A DNA stretch of 64,000 bases, taken from assembly GCF_015694405.1 (NCBI RefSeq), contig NZ_JADQDB010000001.1:186001-250000 (forward strand). The letters run 5' to 3'. Shown here one piece after another: positions 47,785 to 56,032 of this stretch. The position numbers and the translations under genes are program-made. The notes beneath the pieces were generated by a model. That model searched no databases. It had not been told where the DNA came from and was given only the letters and a program-made list of their open reading frames with translations. Source of the DNA: Pelagibacterium limicola. GTDB taxonomy: Bacteria > Pseudomonadota > Alphaproteobacteria > Rhizobiales > Devosiaceae. Within the stretch, counting starts at the first letter, position 1. Every line of letters starts with the position of its first letter.

Positions 47785-47801
47785 GTCCGGTCTCCCTGCC
47801 G

Positions 47802-48110
47802 CTACTGTTCGGAGAAGTAGCGCGCAAGCGCTTCCAGCTCTTCGTCGGTATAGCCCGTCGCCAGCCGCGACATGACGGTTGCATTGCGCGCTTCCCCGGC
47901 CTTGAAGGCCTGAAGCTGCGCCAACAGCACGGCATAGGGTTGACCGGCTATCGAAGGGATCGAACCGGGGGAGCGCCCTTCGGTCCCGTGGCAGTTATAA
48001 CAAGTACCGGCAAGCACGGTGATGTCGGAATCGGCTTTCACCGCCCCCGCCAGACCGAACCCGATGACACTGGCGGCAAACAATGCCGCCATGATTGGCT
48101 GTGTCCGCAT
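47802..48110 (-). CDS. Class I cytochrome c, FccA/SoxE-like
   Basis: 102 aa. Signal peptide IMAALFAASVIGFGLAGAVKA; haem-binding CYNCH (near 32) and a candidate axial Met in ATVMSRLATGYT (near 76). As a single-haem protein directly upstream of fccB, it is the likely electron acceptor of the flavoprotein. First gene of the cyt c-fccB-yeeE-soxYZ unit. ATG 48110 is chosen for the signal peptide; a longer frame to 48155 adds a polar tail. Confidence 0.87.
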   Translation of the reverse strand: MRTQPIMAALFAASVIGFGLAGAVKADSDITVLAGTCYNCHGTEGRSPGSIPSIAGQPYAVLLAQLQAFKAGEARNATVMSRLATGYTDEELEALARYFSEQ

Positions 48111-48305
48111 CGATATGTGGCTCCCTCTCCCGCACGATCGGGGCGACCGCGCCATTGTTTGCTCACCGCCGGATTACGGATGGTGAATTGTCGCAAAGCC
48201 TATCGATGCGCCTTCCCGTAAGCAATCGCGCTACTTTGCAAATTTGCCCTCGACCGCGAAAAAATGTGCGAACCCTGCAGCCCCAAGGACAAAACGATAC
48301 CGCTG

Positions 48306-49235
48306 TCAGGTTCGACCGTCCGACAGCCCGTCGAGCCGGGTTGCCGGCGCCCCGGTCGACGCGCGTGCCGCCCGCATTCCGATAAAGCATGCCGCGATTA
48401 TCAGCGCCCCGCCGGCCCCAAGGCTTAGTCCTGGCACTTCACCAAATACGAGGAATCCCAGCCCTGCCGCCCAGATCAGGGCGGTATAGTCGACGAGCGC
48501 AAAGATCGACGCTGGCAGATACCGCAGCGCGGCGACAAACAGCAGCAGGCCCAAGGCTCCCAGAAACCCCACCACCGCAATCGGCAGCCACTGGTCTCCA
48601 TCAGGCACAACGAACCCCGGCACGGCAAAAGGCAGGGCAATCGCAGCGGCCAAAGCCGATTGCGCGAAAATCATCGAGGCGGCGTTTTCATCCGACGAGT
48701 GCGACTTGAGCAGGACCAGCGCCAGCGCGTAACTCATTGGCGTCAGTATCGCCGCCATCCAGGCGAGAACGCTTGCCTCGCCGGTCGCCGAGGGCGACCC
48801 GTCGCCCCCGAAGATGACCACGGCCCCGCCTGCGAGCCCCAATAGCACCGCCAGCGCGACGCTGGGCCTCGCCCTCTCCTTCAACAGCAGCGCGCTCAGC
48901 ACACCGACATAGACCGGCGCACTCATCGCCAGTGCGGTCGCAATGGCCAGCGGCAAGTGGGTGATTGCATAAAAGAAAAAATATGCCGTGACGCACATGA
49001 GCGCCGCCCGCATCGCATGACGTTTGAGATACCGCCGCTGTGGCCAGGCCTTGCGCGCCACGACAATGAACAGCGCCAGCCAGCATGCCGCACTGCCATA
49101 CCGCATGAGGACAACCTGCGCCGTAGGAAAGGCAGCGCCCATCCCCTTGGCGAAGACGTCCATCATGCAGAGCGTAATGATACCCAGAGCAGCGACGAGT
49201 AGCGCTTGGGCGGGTGAAAGTGATTTGGGAAACAT
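48306..49235 (-). CDS. EamA/DMT-family transporter
   Basis: 309 aa, ten predicted helices in two EamA halves. Helix 1 is LLVAALGIITLCMMDVFAKG; the second half contains PMSYALALVLLKSHS and YLPASIFALVDYTALIWAAG, a common EamA signature. Substrate unknown. It is not part of the sulfur operon by spacing (195 bp), and it is divergent from the nickel cluster. Confidence 0.85.
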   Translation of the reverse strand: MFPKSLSPAQALLVAALGIITLCMMDVFAKGMGAAFPTAQVVLMRYGSAACWLALFIVVARKAWPQRRYLKRHAMRAALMCVTAYFFFYAITHLPLAIATALAMSAPVYVGVLSALLLKERARPSVALAVLLGLAGGAVVIFGGDGSPSATGEASVLAWMAAILTPMSYALALVLLKSHSSDENAASMIFAQSALAAAIALPFAVPGFVVPDGDQWLPIAVVGFLGALGLLLFVAALRYLPASIFALVDYTALIWAAGLGFLVFGEVPGLSLGAGGALIIAACFIGMRAARASTGAPATRLDGLSDGRT

Positions 49236-49290
49236 CGGGGAGCGGGTCCCGGGAAGGGTTAAATGCTTAAATTATGGGCACAATTTGCAA

Positions 49291-49318
49291 TTGCAACCCG
49301 ATAAATACGTTGTATGAT
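49291..49318 (+). promoter_or_regulatory. Sigma-70-type promoter of the nickel cluster
   Basis: TTGCAA (49291-49296), a 16-bp spacer and TATGAT (49313-49318). The -10 box lies inside the NikR-like operator, so bound repressor would block RNA polymerase. The expected start near 49325 lies downstream of the ATG at 49314 and so argues against that codon as the real start. Confidence 0.6.
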
Positions 49319-49339
49319 TTTTTTAATTGAAATGCATAC
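49312..49339 (+). promoter_or_regulatory. NikR-type operator
   Basis: GTATGA (49312-49317), 16 bp, GCATAC (49334-49339). E. coli NikR binds GTATGA-N16-TCATAC, so only one base differs. The half-sites have the correct orientation and spacing. The operator covers the promoter and transcription start of a nickel-type ECF cluster that itself encodes a NikR-like protein. Confidence 0.8.
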
Positions 49340-49352
49340 TCCGGGTTTCTCT

Positions 49353-50087
49353 ATGTTTGGTCGAATCCTCAAAGCCGCCTTTTTTTCCACCGCCCTCGCG
49401 TCCACCGCTGCCGCCGGAGAACTTTCGATATTCGCCAATGGTGAGGAACTGGCAACAGAAGGCTTCCTCGCCCCGGAGCTGACCCGTGATGGCTGGCAAC
49501 TGAACTTCAGCAACGTCTTTGTCACCCTGTCCGGCATTACCGCGATACAGGCCGAGCCACCCTACGATGCCGAAGCCGGAGGCGAACCTGCGACCAGCGT
49601 TTCGGCAGGCCTCGATCCGGCCGCGCCCCTCACCATCGATTTGACCGAAACTGACGAGGATGGTCGCGTGCTACTCGGCAGCATTGCCGCCTCGGCAGGC
49701 CACCATAACGCGATATCGTGGTCTGTCGTCCCAGCGACGGAAGGCGAATGGGCGGGACAATCGATGGTCTTTGTCGGCACCGCAACGCGCGACGGCCAAT
49801 CGGTCGACTTCACGCTCACCAGCCCCGATCGCCACGCCTATGTCTGCGGCGAATACGTCGGGGATGAACGCAAGGGTTTCCTTGTCGAAGGTGGCGAGGC
49901 AGATCTGGAGATCACCTTTCATCTCGACCACATTTTCGGCCGCGCCGATGTCGATCTAGACGATCCGATGAACATCGACGCCATCGGCTTCGATCCCTTC
50001 GCGGCCGGCGGCACCCACGCCATCGACCTCTCGGGCCTCCACATAGGACATGTCGGCGAGGGCCACTGTGCAGTCGTTTTCGGGTAG
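49353..50087 (+). CDS. Exported protein of the nickel/cobalt uptake cluster
   Basis: About 244 aa from ATG 49353. Signal peptide ILKAAFFSTALASTAAAG, then a beta-rich domain. A LSIFANGEELATEGF opening, HHNAISWSV (near 130) and a final HAIDLSGLHIGHVGEGHC give several His/Cys that could bind metal. The family is not recognised by me; position as first gene of a nickel-type ECF cluster suggests a periplasmic metal-binding or delivery role. The in-frame ATG codons at 49314 and 49332 lie within the operator and are unlikely starts. Confidence 0.65.
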   Translation: MFGRILKAAFFSTALASTAAAGELSIFANGEELATEGFLAPELTRDGWQLNFSNVFVTLSGITAIQAEPPYDAEAGGEPATSVSAGLDPAAPLTIDLTETDEDGRVLLGSIAASAGHHNAISWSVVPATEGEWAGQSMVFVGTATRDGQSVDFTLTSPDRHAYVCGEYVGDERKGFLVEGGEADLEITFHLDHIFGRADVDLDDPMNIDAIGFDPFAAGGTHAIDLSGLHIGHVGEGHCAVVFG

Positions 50088-50526
50088 GCTCTTCGTCATC
50101 ACGCTCGGCGCCCTCCTCCTTCCCAGCCATGCGCAGGCTCACGCCGCGCTCATCACCCTTGGCCCCGTCGAAGCCATCGAAATCCATGCCGGTTACGACA
50201 CCGGAGAAGCGATGAGAGGTGCACAGATCGTCGTCTACGCTCCCGATAACCCGGCTCAACCCTGGCTGACCGGTACTGCGGACGATAGCGGGCGCTTCGT
50301 TTTCGTCCCTGATGGCACCCCCGGCCGCTGGGCCGTTCAAGCGCGCGAGGCCGGGCACGGCGCGATGAGCTATTTCATCGTCGAGGGGGGCGAAACCACC
50401 GCGCTCCTCCCCGCCCCGGCGCAATACGACCCGCTTCAGCGCCTCGTCATGCTCGCCAGTATTGTCTGGGGCGCGATTGGGACCGCGCTCTATTTTCGCC
50501 GCCCGCGCCAGAGGGAGAGGGCTTGA
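50068..50526 (+). CDS. NikL/CbiL-like periplasmic accessory protein
   Basis: 152 aa. Signal peptide LFVITLGALLLPSHAQA; the mature protein starts with HAALITLG, giving an N-terminal His after cleavage. It has a carboxypeptidase-regulatory-like beta domain (GAQIVVYAPD, SGRFVFVPDG) and a C-terminal membrane helix (LVMLASIVWGAIGTALYF). This is the build of the extra small components (NikL/CbiN-type) of nickel/cobalt ECF transporters. GTG 50068 has GAGGG upstream; ATG 50050 is an alternative. It overlaps the previous gene by 20 bp. Confidence 0.72.
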   Translation: MQSFSGRLFVITLGALLLPSHAQAHAALITLGPVEAIEIHAGYDTGEAMRGAQIVVYAPDNPAQPWLTGTADDSGRFVFVPDGTPGRWAVQAREAGHGAMSYFIVEGGETTALLPAPAQYDPLQRLVMLASIVWGAIGTALYFRRPRQRERA

Positions 50527-51161
50527 TGCACATCCCGGACGGCATCCTGCCCGTTGGATTAGCAATCAGCGGCTGGATCGCGACCGGCGGCCTTGTCGCC
50601 CTGAGCGTCAAGCGCATCGAATCCCGTCCCGATCCCCGCGCCGGCATTCCGCGCGCCGCAATGATGACCGCAGTGTTCTTTGCCGCCTCGCTCATCCATA
50701 TCCCCGTCCCCCCGACAAGCGTCCACCTGATGCTGAGCGGGCTCATGGGTGCGATGCTCGGCTGGTACGCCATACCTGCCATTGCGATTGGCCTGTTCCT
50801 CCAGGCAGTAATGTTCGGGCACGGCGGGCTGACGACCCTTGGCGTCAACGGCATCATCCTCGGCCTGCCGGCTCTCGCCGCCTTTGCCCTGCCCCGGCAG
50901 GCTAACCGCACAGGAAGCGCGCTTGTCCAATCGGCTGCCGGCTTTGCCGCCGGAGCAGGCGCGATCCTCTTCGCGGTCGCCCTATTCACCACCATATTGC
51001 TGGCCGGCCTGCCTGCCCATCTCGACGCCGATGCCGAACGCGTCGCAATTCTGACCCTCGCCGTCGCCCACCTCCCCCTCGCACTGGCCGAAGGCCTCGT
51101 GGTTGCCGCCGTGCTCGGTTTCCTCCGCCGCGTCAGTCCGGAGCTAGCCCATGCATCCTGA
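50526..51161 (+). CDS. ECF transporter S component CbiM/NikM
   Basis: 211 aa membrane protein starting MHIPDG, the universal CbiM/NikM N-terminus in which the amino group and His2 coordinate the metal. A conserved His-rich loop HIPVPPTSVHLM (near 59) and GMLGWYAIP-like AMLGWYAIPAIAIG follow, with six hydrophobic helices. It captures Ni2+ or Co2+ in the membrane. Its ATG overlaps the preceding TGA by one base. Nickel is favoured over cobalt because of the NikR-type operator; no cobalamin riboswitch is seen. Confidence 0.9.
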   Translation: MHIPDGILPVGLAISGWIATGGLVALSVKRIESRPDPRAGIPRAAMMTAVFFAASLIHIPVPPTSVHLMLSGLMGAMLGWYAIPAIAIGLFLQAVMFGHGGLTTLGVNGIILGLPALAAFALPRQANRTGSALVQSAAGFAAGAGAILFAVALFTTILLAGLPAHLDADAERVAILTLAVAHLPLALAEGLVVAAVLGFLRRVSPELAHAS

Positions 51162-51879
51162 GGCGTTTGCAGATACGCGCCTCAGGCTCGTCGGCCTTTT
51201 CGTTCTGGCCTTCTGCTTTTCCAGCCTGCACACCCCCGCCGCACTCGCCGCCATGCTGGGCATCACCGCCATCGCGGTCCTGTATTTCGGCCCGAAAATC
51301 CCCGAGCTGTTCCGCCGCCTGCGGCTGCCCGGCCTCGTCGTCCTCGGTCTGGTGTTGATGCTCCCGTTCGCCTCCGGCCAAACCGTCCTCGGCACCATCG
51401 GTCCGCTTGGCCTACGCGCCGAGGGGTTGGCGGCAGCCGCGACCATCGCCTTGCGCTTTGTTTCGATTTTCACCCTCATGGCGGCGCTGATCGGCAACAT
51501 CCCGGTCCCGCGGCTCTTCGAAGCCCTGCGCGCCCTCGGCCTGCCTGCCATGCTGACGGACATGGCCGTCCTCACCCTGCGCCACATTGAGGATATCCGC
51601 ACCAACCTCTCGCGCATGCGCACCGCCATGCAGCTGCGCGGCGCGGCGGCCGGGTTCTGGAACGGCCAGTTCCGTGCGACCGGCTGGGCACTGGCAAGCC
51701 TCATCCTGCGCAGTCACGCCCGTTCGGAACGCGTCTACCACGCCATGATCCTGCGCGGCCACGGCGCCCCCGGCGCAGCACCTTCCGCCGCCTTTGTCCC
51801 CAAACCCGCCGATTGGGCGCTCCTCTTCGCGCTCCTCGCAGCAGGCACCGCCCTCCTCGTCATAGATCGCCTCGCATGA
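51151..51879 (+). CDS. ECF transporter T component CbiQ/NikQ
   Basis: 242 aa, about five to six helices. The coupling region is RLFEALRALGLPAMLTDMAV (near 125), and HIEDIRTNLSRMRTAMQLRG (near 150) carries the Ala-Arg-Gly-type motif that contacts the ATPase. A second such motif, ERVYHAMILRGHG, is near 195. It overlaps cbiM by 11 bp and cbiO by 4 bp. Confidence 0.9.
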   Translation: MHPEAFADTRLRLVGLFVLAFCFSSLHTPAALAAMLGITAIAVLYFGPKIPELFRRLRLPGLVVLGLVLMLPFASGQTVLGTIGPLGLRAEGLAAAATIALRFVSIFTLMAALIGNIPVPRLFEALRALGLPAMLTDMAVLTLRHIEDIRTNLSRMRTAMQLRGAAAGFWNGQFRATGWALASLILRSHARSERVYHAMILRGHGAPGAAPSAAFVPKPADWALLFALLAAGTALLVIDRLA

Positions 51880-52628
51880 CCCATTCCCTCGTCCGCATCG
51901 ACAGTCTCTCGCTCACCCGCCCCGGCGGCCCGGTGGTCCTCCGCGATATCGCCTTCGATGTCGCGCTAGGCGAACGTATCGGCCTTGTCGGCCCCAATGG
52001 CGCTGGAAAATCCACACTCATGCTCGCCATGACCGGCGTATTGCCCGCGACGCGGGGCGCCGTCCTCGTCAATGGAAAACCACTGCCTCCCGGCAGCTTC
52101 AATCCTGCAATCGGCCTCCTCTTCCAGCAGTCCGAGGATCAGCTTTTCAGCCCCACCGTCGCCGAGGACGTCGCCTTCGGCGCCCGCAATCTCGGCCTCA
52201 GCGGCCCAAAGCTGGACGCAGCGGTCAACAAGGCCCTTCACCGCACGGGCATCGCCGACCTCGCCCACCGCCCCGTCCATCACCTCTCGGGCGGCGAAAA
52301 GCGCTTGGCCTGCCTCGCCGGCATTCTCGTCATGGAACCCAGCATGCTCCTCCTTGACGAACCCTCGTCCGCTCTAGACATCCGCAATCGCCGCCACCTG
52401 ATCGAACTGCTCGATGGCATGGAGCAAGCCATGCTCATCGCCAGCCACGACCTCGAACTGGTCCTCGAACTCTGCTCCCGCGTCATCCTCATCGATCAGG
52501 GCGAGATCGTTGCCGACGGTGCAGCGGAAGGCATTCTGGGTGATGCCCGCCTGATGGCCCGGCACGGCCAGGAGGTGCCGCATTCGCTCATACCCCACAC
52601 ACATCTCGGCCACGCGCATACCACGTGA
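51876..52628 (+). CDS. ECF transporter ATPase CbiO/NikO
   Basis: 250 aa. Walker A GPNGAGKST (near 39), Q-loop LFQQSEDQLFSPTVAEDVAF (the ECF-type Q segment, near 84), signature LSGGEKRLACLAG, Walker B MLLLDEPSSALD, switch His in ASHDLEL. The C-terminus is His-rich (HSLIPHTHLGHAH), possibly metal-binding. It drives the cbiM/cbiQ transporter as a homodimer. Confidence 0.92.
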   Translation: MTHSLVRIDSLSLTRPGGPVVLRDIAFDVALGERIGLVGPNGAGKSTLMLAMTGVLPATRGAVLVNGKPLPPGSFNPAIGLLFQQSEDQLFSPTVAEDVAFGARNLGLSGPKLDAAVNKALHRTGIADLAHRPVHHLSGGEKRLACLAGILVMEPSMLLLDEPSSALDIRNRRHLIELLDGMEQAMLIASHDLELVLELCSRVILIDQGEIVADGAAEGILGDARLMARHGQEVPHSLIPHTHLGHAHTT

Positions 52629-52664
52629 TTTCCAGTGCCAATCGACACTTCCCGGAGCCTCCCC

Positions 52665-53138
52665 ATGCAACGCATCACCGTCACCATCGAACCCGCGCTT
52701 CTCGATGAAATCGATGCCTATATGAGCCAATCGGGCGCCACCAACCGATCCGAAGCCCTGCGCGATCTCGTCCGCCACGCGCTTGCCGCCAAGCAGCCGC
52801 CGCGTGAAAAATCCGAATGCGTCGGCATCGTGAGCTATGCCCTCGACCCCACTGTTCGCGATCTCGGCCGCCGCGTACCCCAGAGCCGCCACGAGCGCCA
52901 CGACCGGACGGTCGCTGCGATGTCGGTCCCCCTCGATCATGCCGCCGCCGTCGAAGTCGCCGTCATGCGCGGGACTGTCGAGGACGTCTCCACCTATGCG
53001 AACAGTCTCTTTCTCGAGCGCGGCATCCGTCATGGCCAGCTCTCGCTGATCCCCGTGAAGGCCGAAATGGAATTCCACGACCACGGCGACGGCAAACCGC
53101 ACAGCCACAGCCATCTGCGCGTGCAGGAAAGCTTCTGA
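52665..53138 (+). CDS. nikR: NikR-like ribbon-helix-helix repressor with altered nickel site
   Basis: 157 aa. The N-terminal ribbon-helix-helix (QRITVTIEPALLDEIDAYM, then RSEALRDLVRHAL) and C-terminal ACT-like domain (GIVSYALDPTVRDLGRR, RGIRHGQLSLIP) are those of NikR and align with E. coli numbering without gaps to residue 95. His76 is kept. The other three high-affinity Ni ligands are replaced: His87 by Ser, His89 by Pro and Cys95 by Ala. A His/Asp-rich tail (FHDHGDGKPHSHSH, 137-150), absent from E. coli NikR, may supply ligands instead. ATG 52665 follows GGAG. It should act at the operator at 49312. Confidence 0.88.
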   Translation: MQRITVTIEPALLDEIDAYMSQSGATNRSEALRDLVRHALAAKQPPREKSECVGIVSYALDPTVRDLGRRVPQSRHERHDRTVAAMSVPLDHAAAVEVAVMRGTVEDVSTYANSLFLERGIRHGQLSLIPVKAEMEFHDHGDGKPHSHSHLRVQESF

Positions 53139-53142
53139 GGCG

Positions 53143-54309
53143 CTAGCCCCGGCTGGCAGCCGCCTCGCGGATGAAATCCAGCAGCACCGATTGCGCTGCC
53201 GTCGGCATCCAGCCCGCCCTGTAGGAAATCCCGATTGGGCGCGTTGGCCACTCGAAATCGATGTCGAGGCTGGCGAGCATTCCATTGGTGATTTCCGCCG
53301 CCGCTTGCGCGCTTGAGATGCAGCCAAGCCCTTCGCCATTGCGCAGCATTTCACGCATGAGCAGGATCGAGCCGGTCTCGATGATACATTGGGGATAGGG
53401 GTGCCCCTCAAAGAGAGAATCGAACTGCGCGCGCGTCGGCGTACCCTTGCGCGGCACGAGCCAACCGGGCCCTGCCAATGCGCTGACCGGAATTTTCTGC
53501 TTTCCCGCCAGCGGATGGTGGCGGCCGGCGATAATGGCTAGCCGGTCGTCGAAAAGGTGCTCTTGCACGATATCGGACACCGGCAATGGATCGCGCAGCG
53601 CTCCCACCATCATGTCGATATCCCCGCGCCTGAGCGCACCGAGCATTTCTTCATACGTACCGTCGAGGATAATGACAGCCTGCGTAGGTCTCTGGGTGCG
53701 GAAGGCTGTAAGCGCCTTGGGCAGGATAACCGATCGCGAAAGCGGCAGCGCCCCCACGACAATGCGCCCCGCCGTCTTCCCTTCGAGTTCCGCCAGCTCG
53801 GCATCGGCCTGATCGAGTTCGGCAAAGGCCAGCCGCACCGCCTGTGCCAGCCGCTGGCAAGGCCGCGTTGGAACGAGCCCGTGGGGCGTCCGCTCGAACA
53901 GCGGCCGCGCCGCCTCCTGTTCGAGTTGGGCAATGGCGCGCTGCACGGTTGGCTGCGCAAGCCCGAGTGTCCGGGCAGCCCGCGAGATATTCTCGGCGTC
54001 CCGCACGGCCACCAGCGCGCGCAATTGCGCCGTCGTTGCCGTCACGACCAGCCGCGACGAAACCTGCATCAGCCCGTCGTCGAGAATTGCCAGAGCGCGC
54101 GCCACGCGATTGGCCAGCACCGCCCCCCGCACATTGGTTTCGATCCCCGCGCGCGTCCGCATTAGCAGCGGTCCGCCGTACCCCCCTTCGAGCTTTGCCA
54201 GCGCCTGGGTGACGGCGGGCTGCGAAACAAGTGACGCCTCTGCTGACTTCGACACCGATCCGCTGCGCACAGCGGCCAGAAATACCCTCAGGTGCCTGAT
54301 ATTGCGCAT
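53143..54309 (-). CDS. LysR-type regulator with two HTH domains
   Basis: 388 aa, about 85 longer than a standard LysR protein. Two LysR-type winged HTH motifs occur in tandem: RHLRVFLAAVRSGSVSKSAE (5-24), and AQLRALVAVRDAENISRAAR (95-114) with AQPTVQRAIAQLEQE. An effector domain follows from about 180 (GRIVVGALPLSRSVILPKAL). Tandem-HTH LysR regulators occur with gallate/protocatechuate genes, and this one lies 3 bp downstream of galD. It probably controls the galBCD unit with a tricarboxylic intermediate as inducer. Confidence 0.85.
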   Translation of the reverse strand: MRNIRHLRVFLAAVRSGSVSKSAEASLVSQPAVTQALAKLEGGYGGPLLMRTRAGIETNVRGAVLANRVARALAILDDGLMQVSSRLVVTATTAQLRALVAVRDAENISRAARTLGLAQPTVQRAIAQLEQEAARPLFERTPHGLVPTRPCQRLAQAVRLAFAELDQADAELAELEGKTAGRIVVGALPLSRSVILPKALTAFRTQRPTQAVIILDGTYEEMLGALRRGDIDMMVGALRDPLPVSDIVQEHLFDDRLAIIAGRHHPLAGKQKIPVSALAGPGWLVPRKGTPTRAQFDSLFEGHPYPQCIIETGSILLMREMLRNGEGLGCISSAQAAAEITNGMLASLDIDFEWPTRPIGISYRAGWMPTAAQSVLLDFIREAAASRG

Positions 54310-54312
54310 CGG

Positions 54313-55368
54313 TTACCCGAACACCACGCCATCCGCCAGTTTCCGCGCCGTCCGCAACACAGCGGCTGTTGCAAGCTCGCCCCTTTCGTCGAGATGCGCG
54401 ATGACGGAAAATTCCCCGGTCGGATGCTCGATGGAAATGAGCTTTTCATCGCCTTCCGGTAACTCGGCATAACGCCGTGCGGGCCCTGCAGGCAGTAGCG
54501 CCGCCGTTGCAACCGTCACCGCCGCAAGCACCCCGATGGCATCGTGGCAACGATGCGGGATGAAACTCCGCGTCGAGATCGCGCCGCCGCTGCGCGCCGG
54601 GCCCACCAGCGTCATCTTGGGCACCGATTTTTCCGAGACATCGCCCAGGTTCATCATCGGCCCCGCAATGAGCCGGAGGTTCTCCAACCGGGCCTTGAGT
54701 GTCTCATTGGCATCGAGCTCGGCCGGCGCCTCGGCGCCGGTGATCCCGAAATCGGCGGCATCGAGAATGACACACGGCATCCCGTTATCGATCAGGGTCG
54801 CCTCGACGCCCCCAATCGTATCGACTGCATTGCCCGTGGGCAGCAGCGCCCCGCAGCTCGATCCGGCAGTATCCCTGAAGACGATCGGAATCGGCGCAGA
54901 CGTCCCCGGCACGCCGTCGATCCGTGCCTCGCCTGCGTAGCTGACAATGCCGCCGGGGGTCTCGATGGTCGCGACGGCGATCTGACCCGTATTCTCCATG
55001 TAGATGGAAACCTCGGTCCTCCCGTCGCGCGCCGCAACCAGTCCGCGCTCGATTGCGAACGGGCCAACCCCGGTGAGGATGTTGCCGCAGTTCTGGCCAT
55101 CGGCGACGATCGGCTTGTCGACAAAAACCTGCAAAAACAGATAATCGACATCCACGCCTTCGCGCGTCGAGGGCTTTACCACCGCCACCTTGGAAGTCAG
55201 CGGATTGGCCCCGCCCATCCCGTCGATCTGGCGCGGATCGGGCGAACCCATGATACGCAACAGAAGGGCGTCACGCGCCGCCGCGTCGGCAGGCAGATCC
55301 GCGGCAAGAAAATATCCCCCTTTGGAGGTTCCGCCGCGCATCCACATGACGCGCGTGCCGTCAGACAT
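54313..55368 (-). CDS. galD: 4-oxalomesaconate tautomerase (GalD, PrpF fold)
   Basis: 351 aa PrpF/DapF-like isomerase. The opening [12 protein letters not shown] (near 9) and [19 protein letters not shown] (near 50), [19 protein letters not shown] (catalytic Cys near 89) and [13 protein letters not shown] (near 185) match GalD of Pseudomonas putida. It converts 4-oxalomesaconate between keto and enol forms in gallate and protocatechuate 4,5-cleavage. ATG 55368 overlaps the preceding gene by 8 bp. Confidence 0.87.
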   Translation of the reverse strand: MSDGTRVMWMRGGTSKGGYFLAADLPADAAARDALLLRIMGSPDPRQIDGMGGANPLTSKVAVVKPSTREGVDVDYLFLQVFVDKPIVADGQNCGNILTGVGPFAIERGLVAARDGRTEVSIYMENTGQIAVATIETPGGIVSYAGEARIDGVPGTSAPIPIVFRDTAGSSCGALLPTGNAVDTIGGVEATLIDNGMPCVILDAADFGITGAEAPAELDANETLKARLENLRLIAGPMMNLGDVSEKSVPKMTLVGPARSGGAISTRSFIPHRCHDAIGVLAAVTVATAALLPAGPARRYAELPEGDEKLISIEHPTGEFSVIAHLDERGELATAAVLRTARKLADGVVFG

Positions 55369-56032
55369 ATTTGAGGCCCTTTTCCTTGAGCCGCTCACGC
55401 ATCCCGTAGATGTCGAGACCGAGTTCGCCCGCCGCCAGCCGCGTTCGCTTCTCCTCCTCGGCGGCCACCCGCGCCTCGGCCTTCTGCACCACCGCTTCGG
55501 CCTCGCTGCGCTTGACGACGCAAACCCCGTCGTCATCGGCAACAATCACGTCGCCCGCTTCGATATAGGCCCCTGCGCAGACCACCGGCACATTGACCGA
55601 ACCGAGCGTTTCCTTGACCGTCCCTTGCGCGGATACGGCCTTGGACCACACCGGGAATTTCATCTCCGTCAGATCGGCCACATCGCGCACACCGGCATCG
55701 ATGATCAACCCCTTGCAGCCGCGCGCCAGTGCCGAGGTGGCCAGCAGATCCCCGAAATATCCATCCTCGCACGGGCTGGTGGGCGCCAGCACCAGGATAT
55801 CGCCATCCTGCAACTGCTCGATGGCAACGTGCACCATCCAGTTGTCGCCCGGCGGCGCCGAGATGGTGACCGCCGAAGCCGCCACGCGCGCGCCGGGAAA
55901 GATCGGGCGCATATAGGCTGCAAGTAGCCCCTTGCGTCCCTGCGCCTCATGGACCGTGGCCACCCCGCACGCGGCAAGCCGCTCGATGACGCCCCTGTCG
56001 GCGCGCTCGACGTTCTGGACCACGACGCCCAT
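55361..56032 (-). CDS. galC: 4-carboxy-4-hydroxy-2-oxoadipate aldolase
   Basis: 223 aa RraA-fold class II aldolase of the LigK/GalC/HMG-aldolase group. The active-site segment [20 protein letters not shown] (near 77-96) and [13 protein letters not shown] with the metal-binding Asp (Arg near 119) are visible. It splits CHA into pyruvate and oxaloacetate and usually also decarboxylates oxaloacetate. Between galB and galD, with overlapping ends. Confidence 0.9.
   Translation of the reverse strand: MGVVVQNVERADRGVIERLAACGVATVHEAQGRKGLLAAYMRPIFPGARVAASAVTISAPPGDNWMVHVAIEQLQDGDILVLAPTSPCEDGYFGDLLATSALARGCKGLIIDAGVRDVADLTEMKFPVWSKAVSAQGTVKETLGSVNVPVVCAGAYIEAGDVIVADDDGVCVVKRSEAEAVVQKAEARVAAEEEKRTRLAAGELGLDIYGMRERLKEKGLKYV

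Noticed and set aside
49236-49311. Cobalamin riboswitch before the cbiM-type cluster
   Set aside because: Only 76 bp are available and none of the B12-box features are seen; the NikR operator explains regulation.
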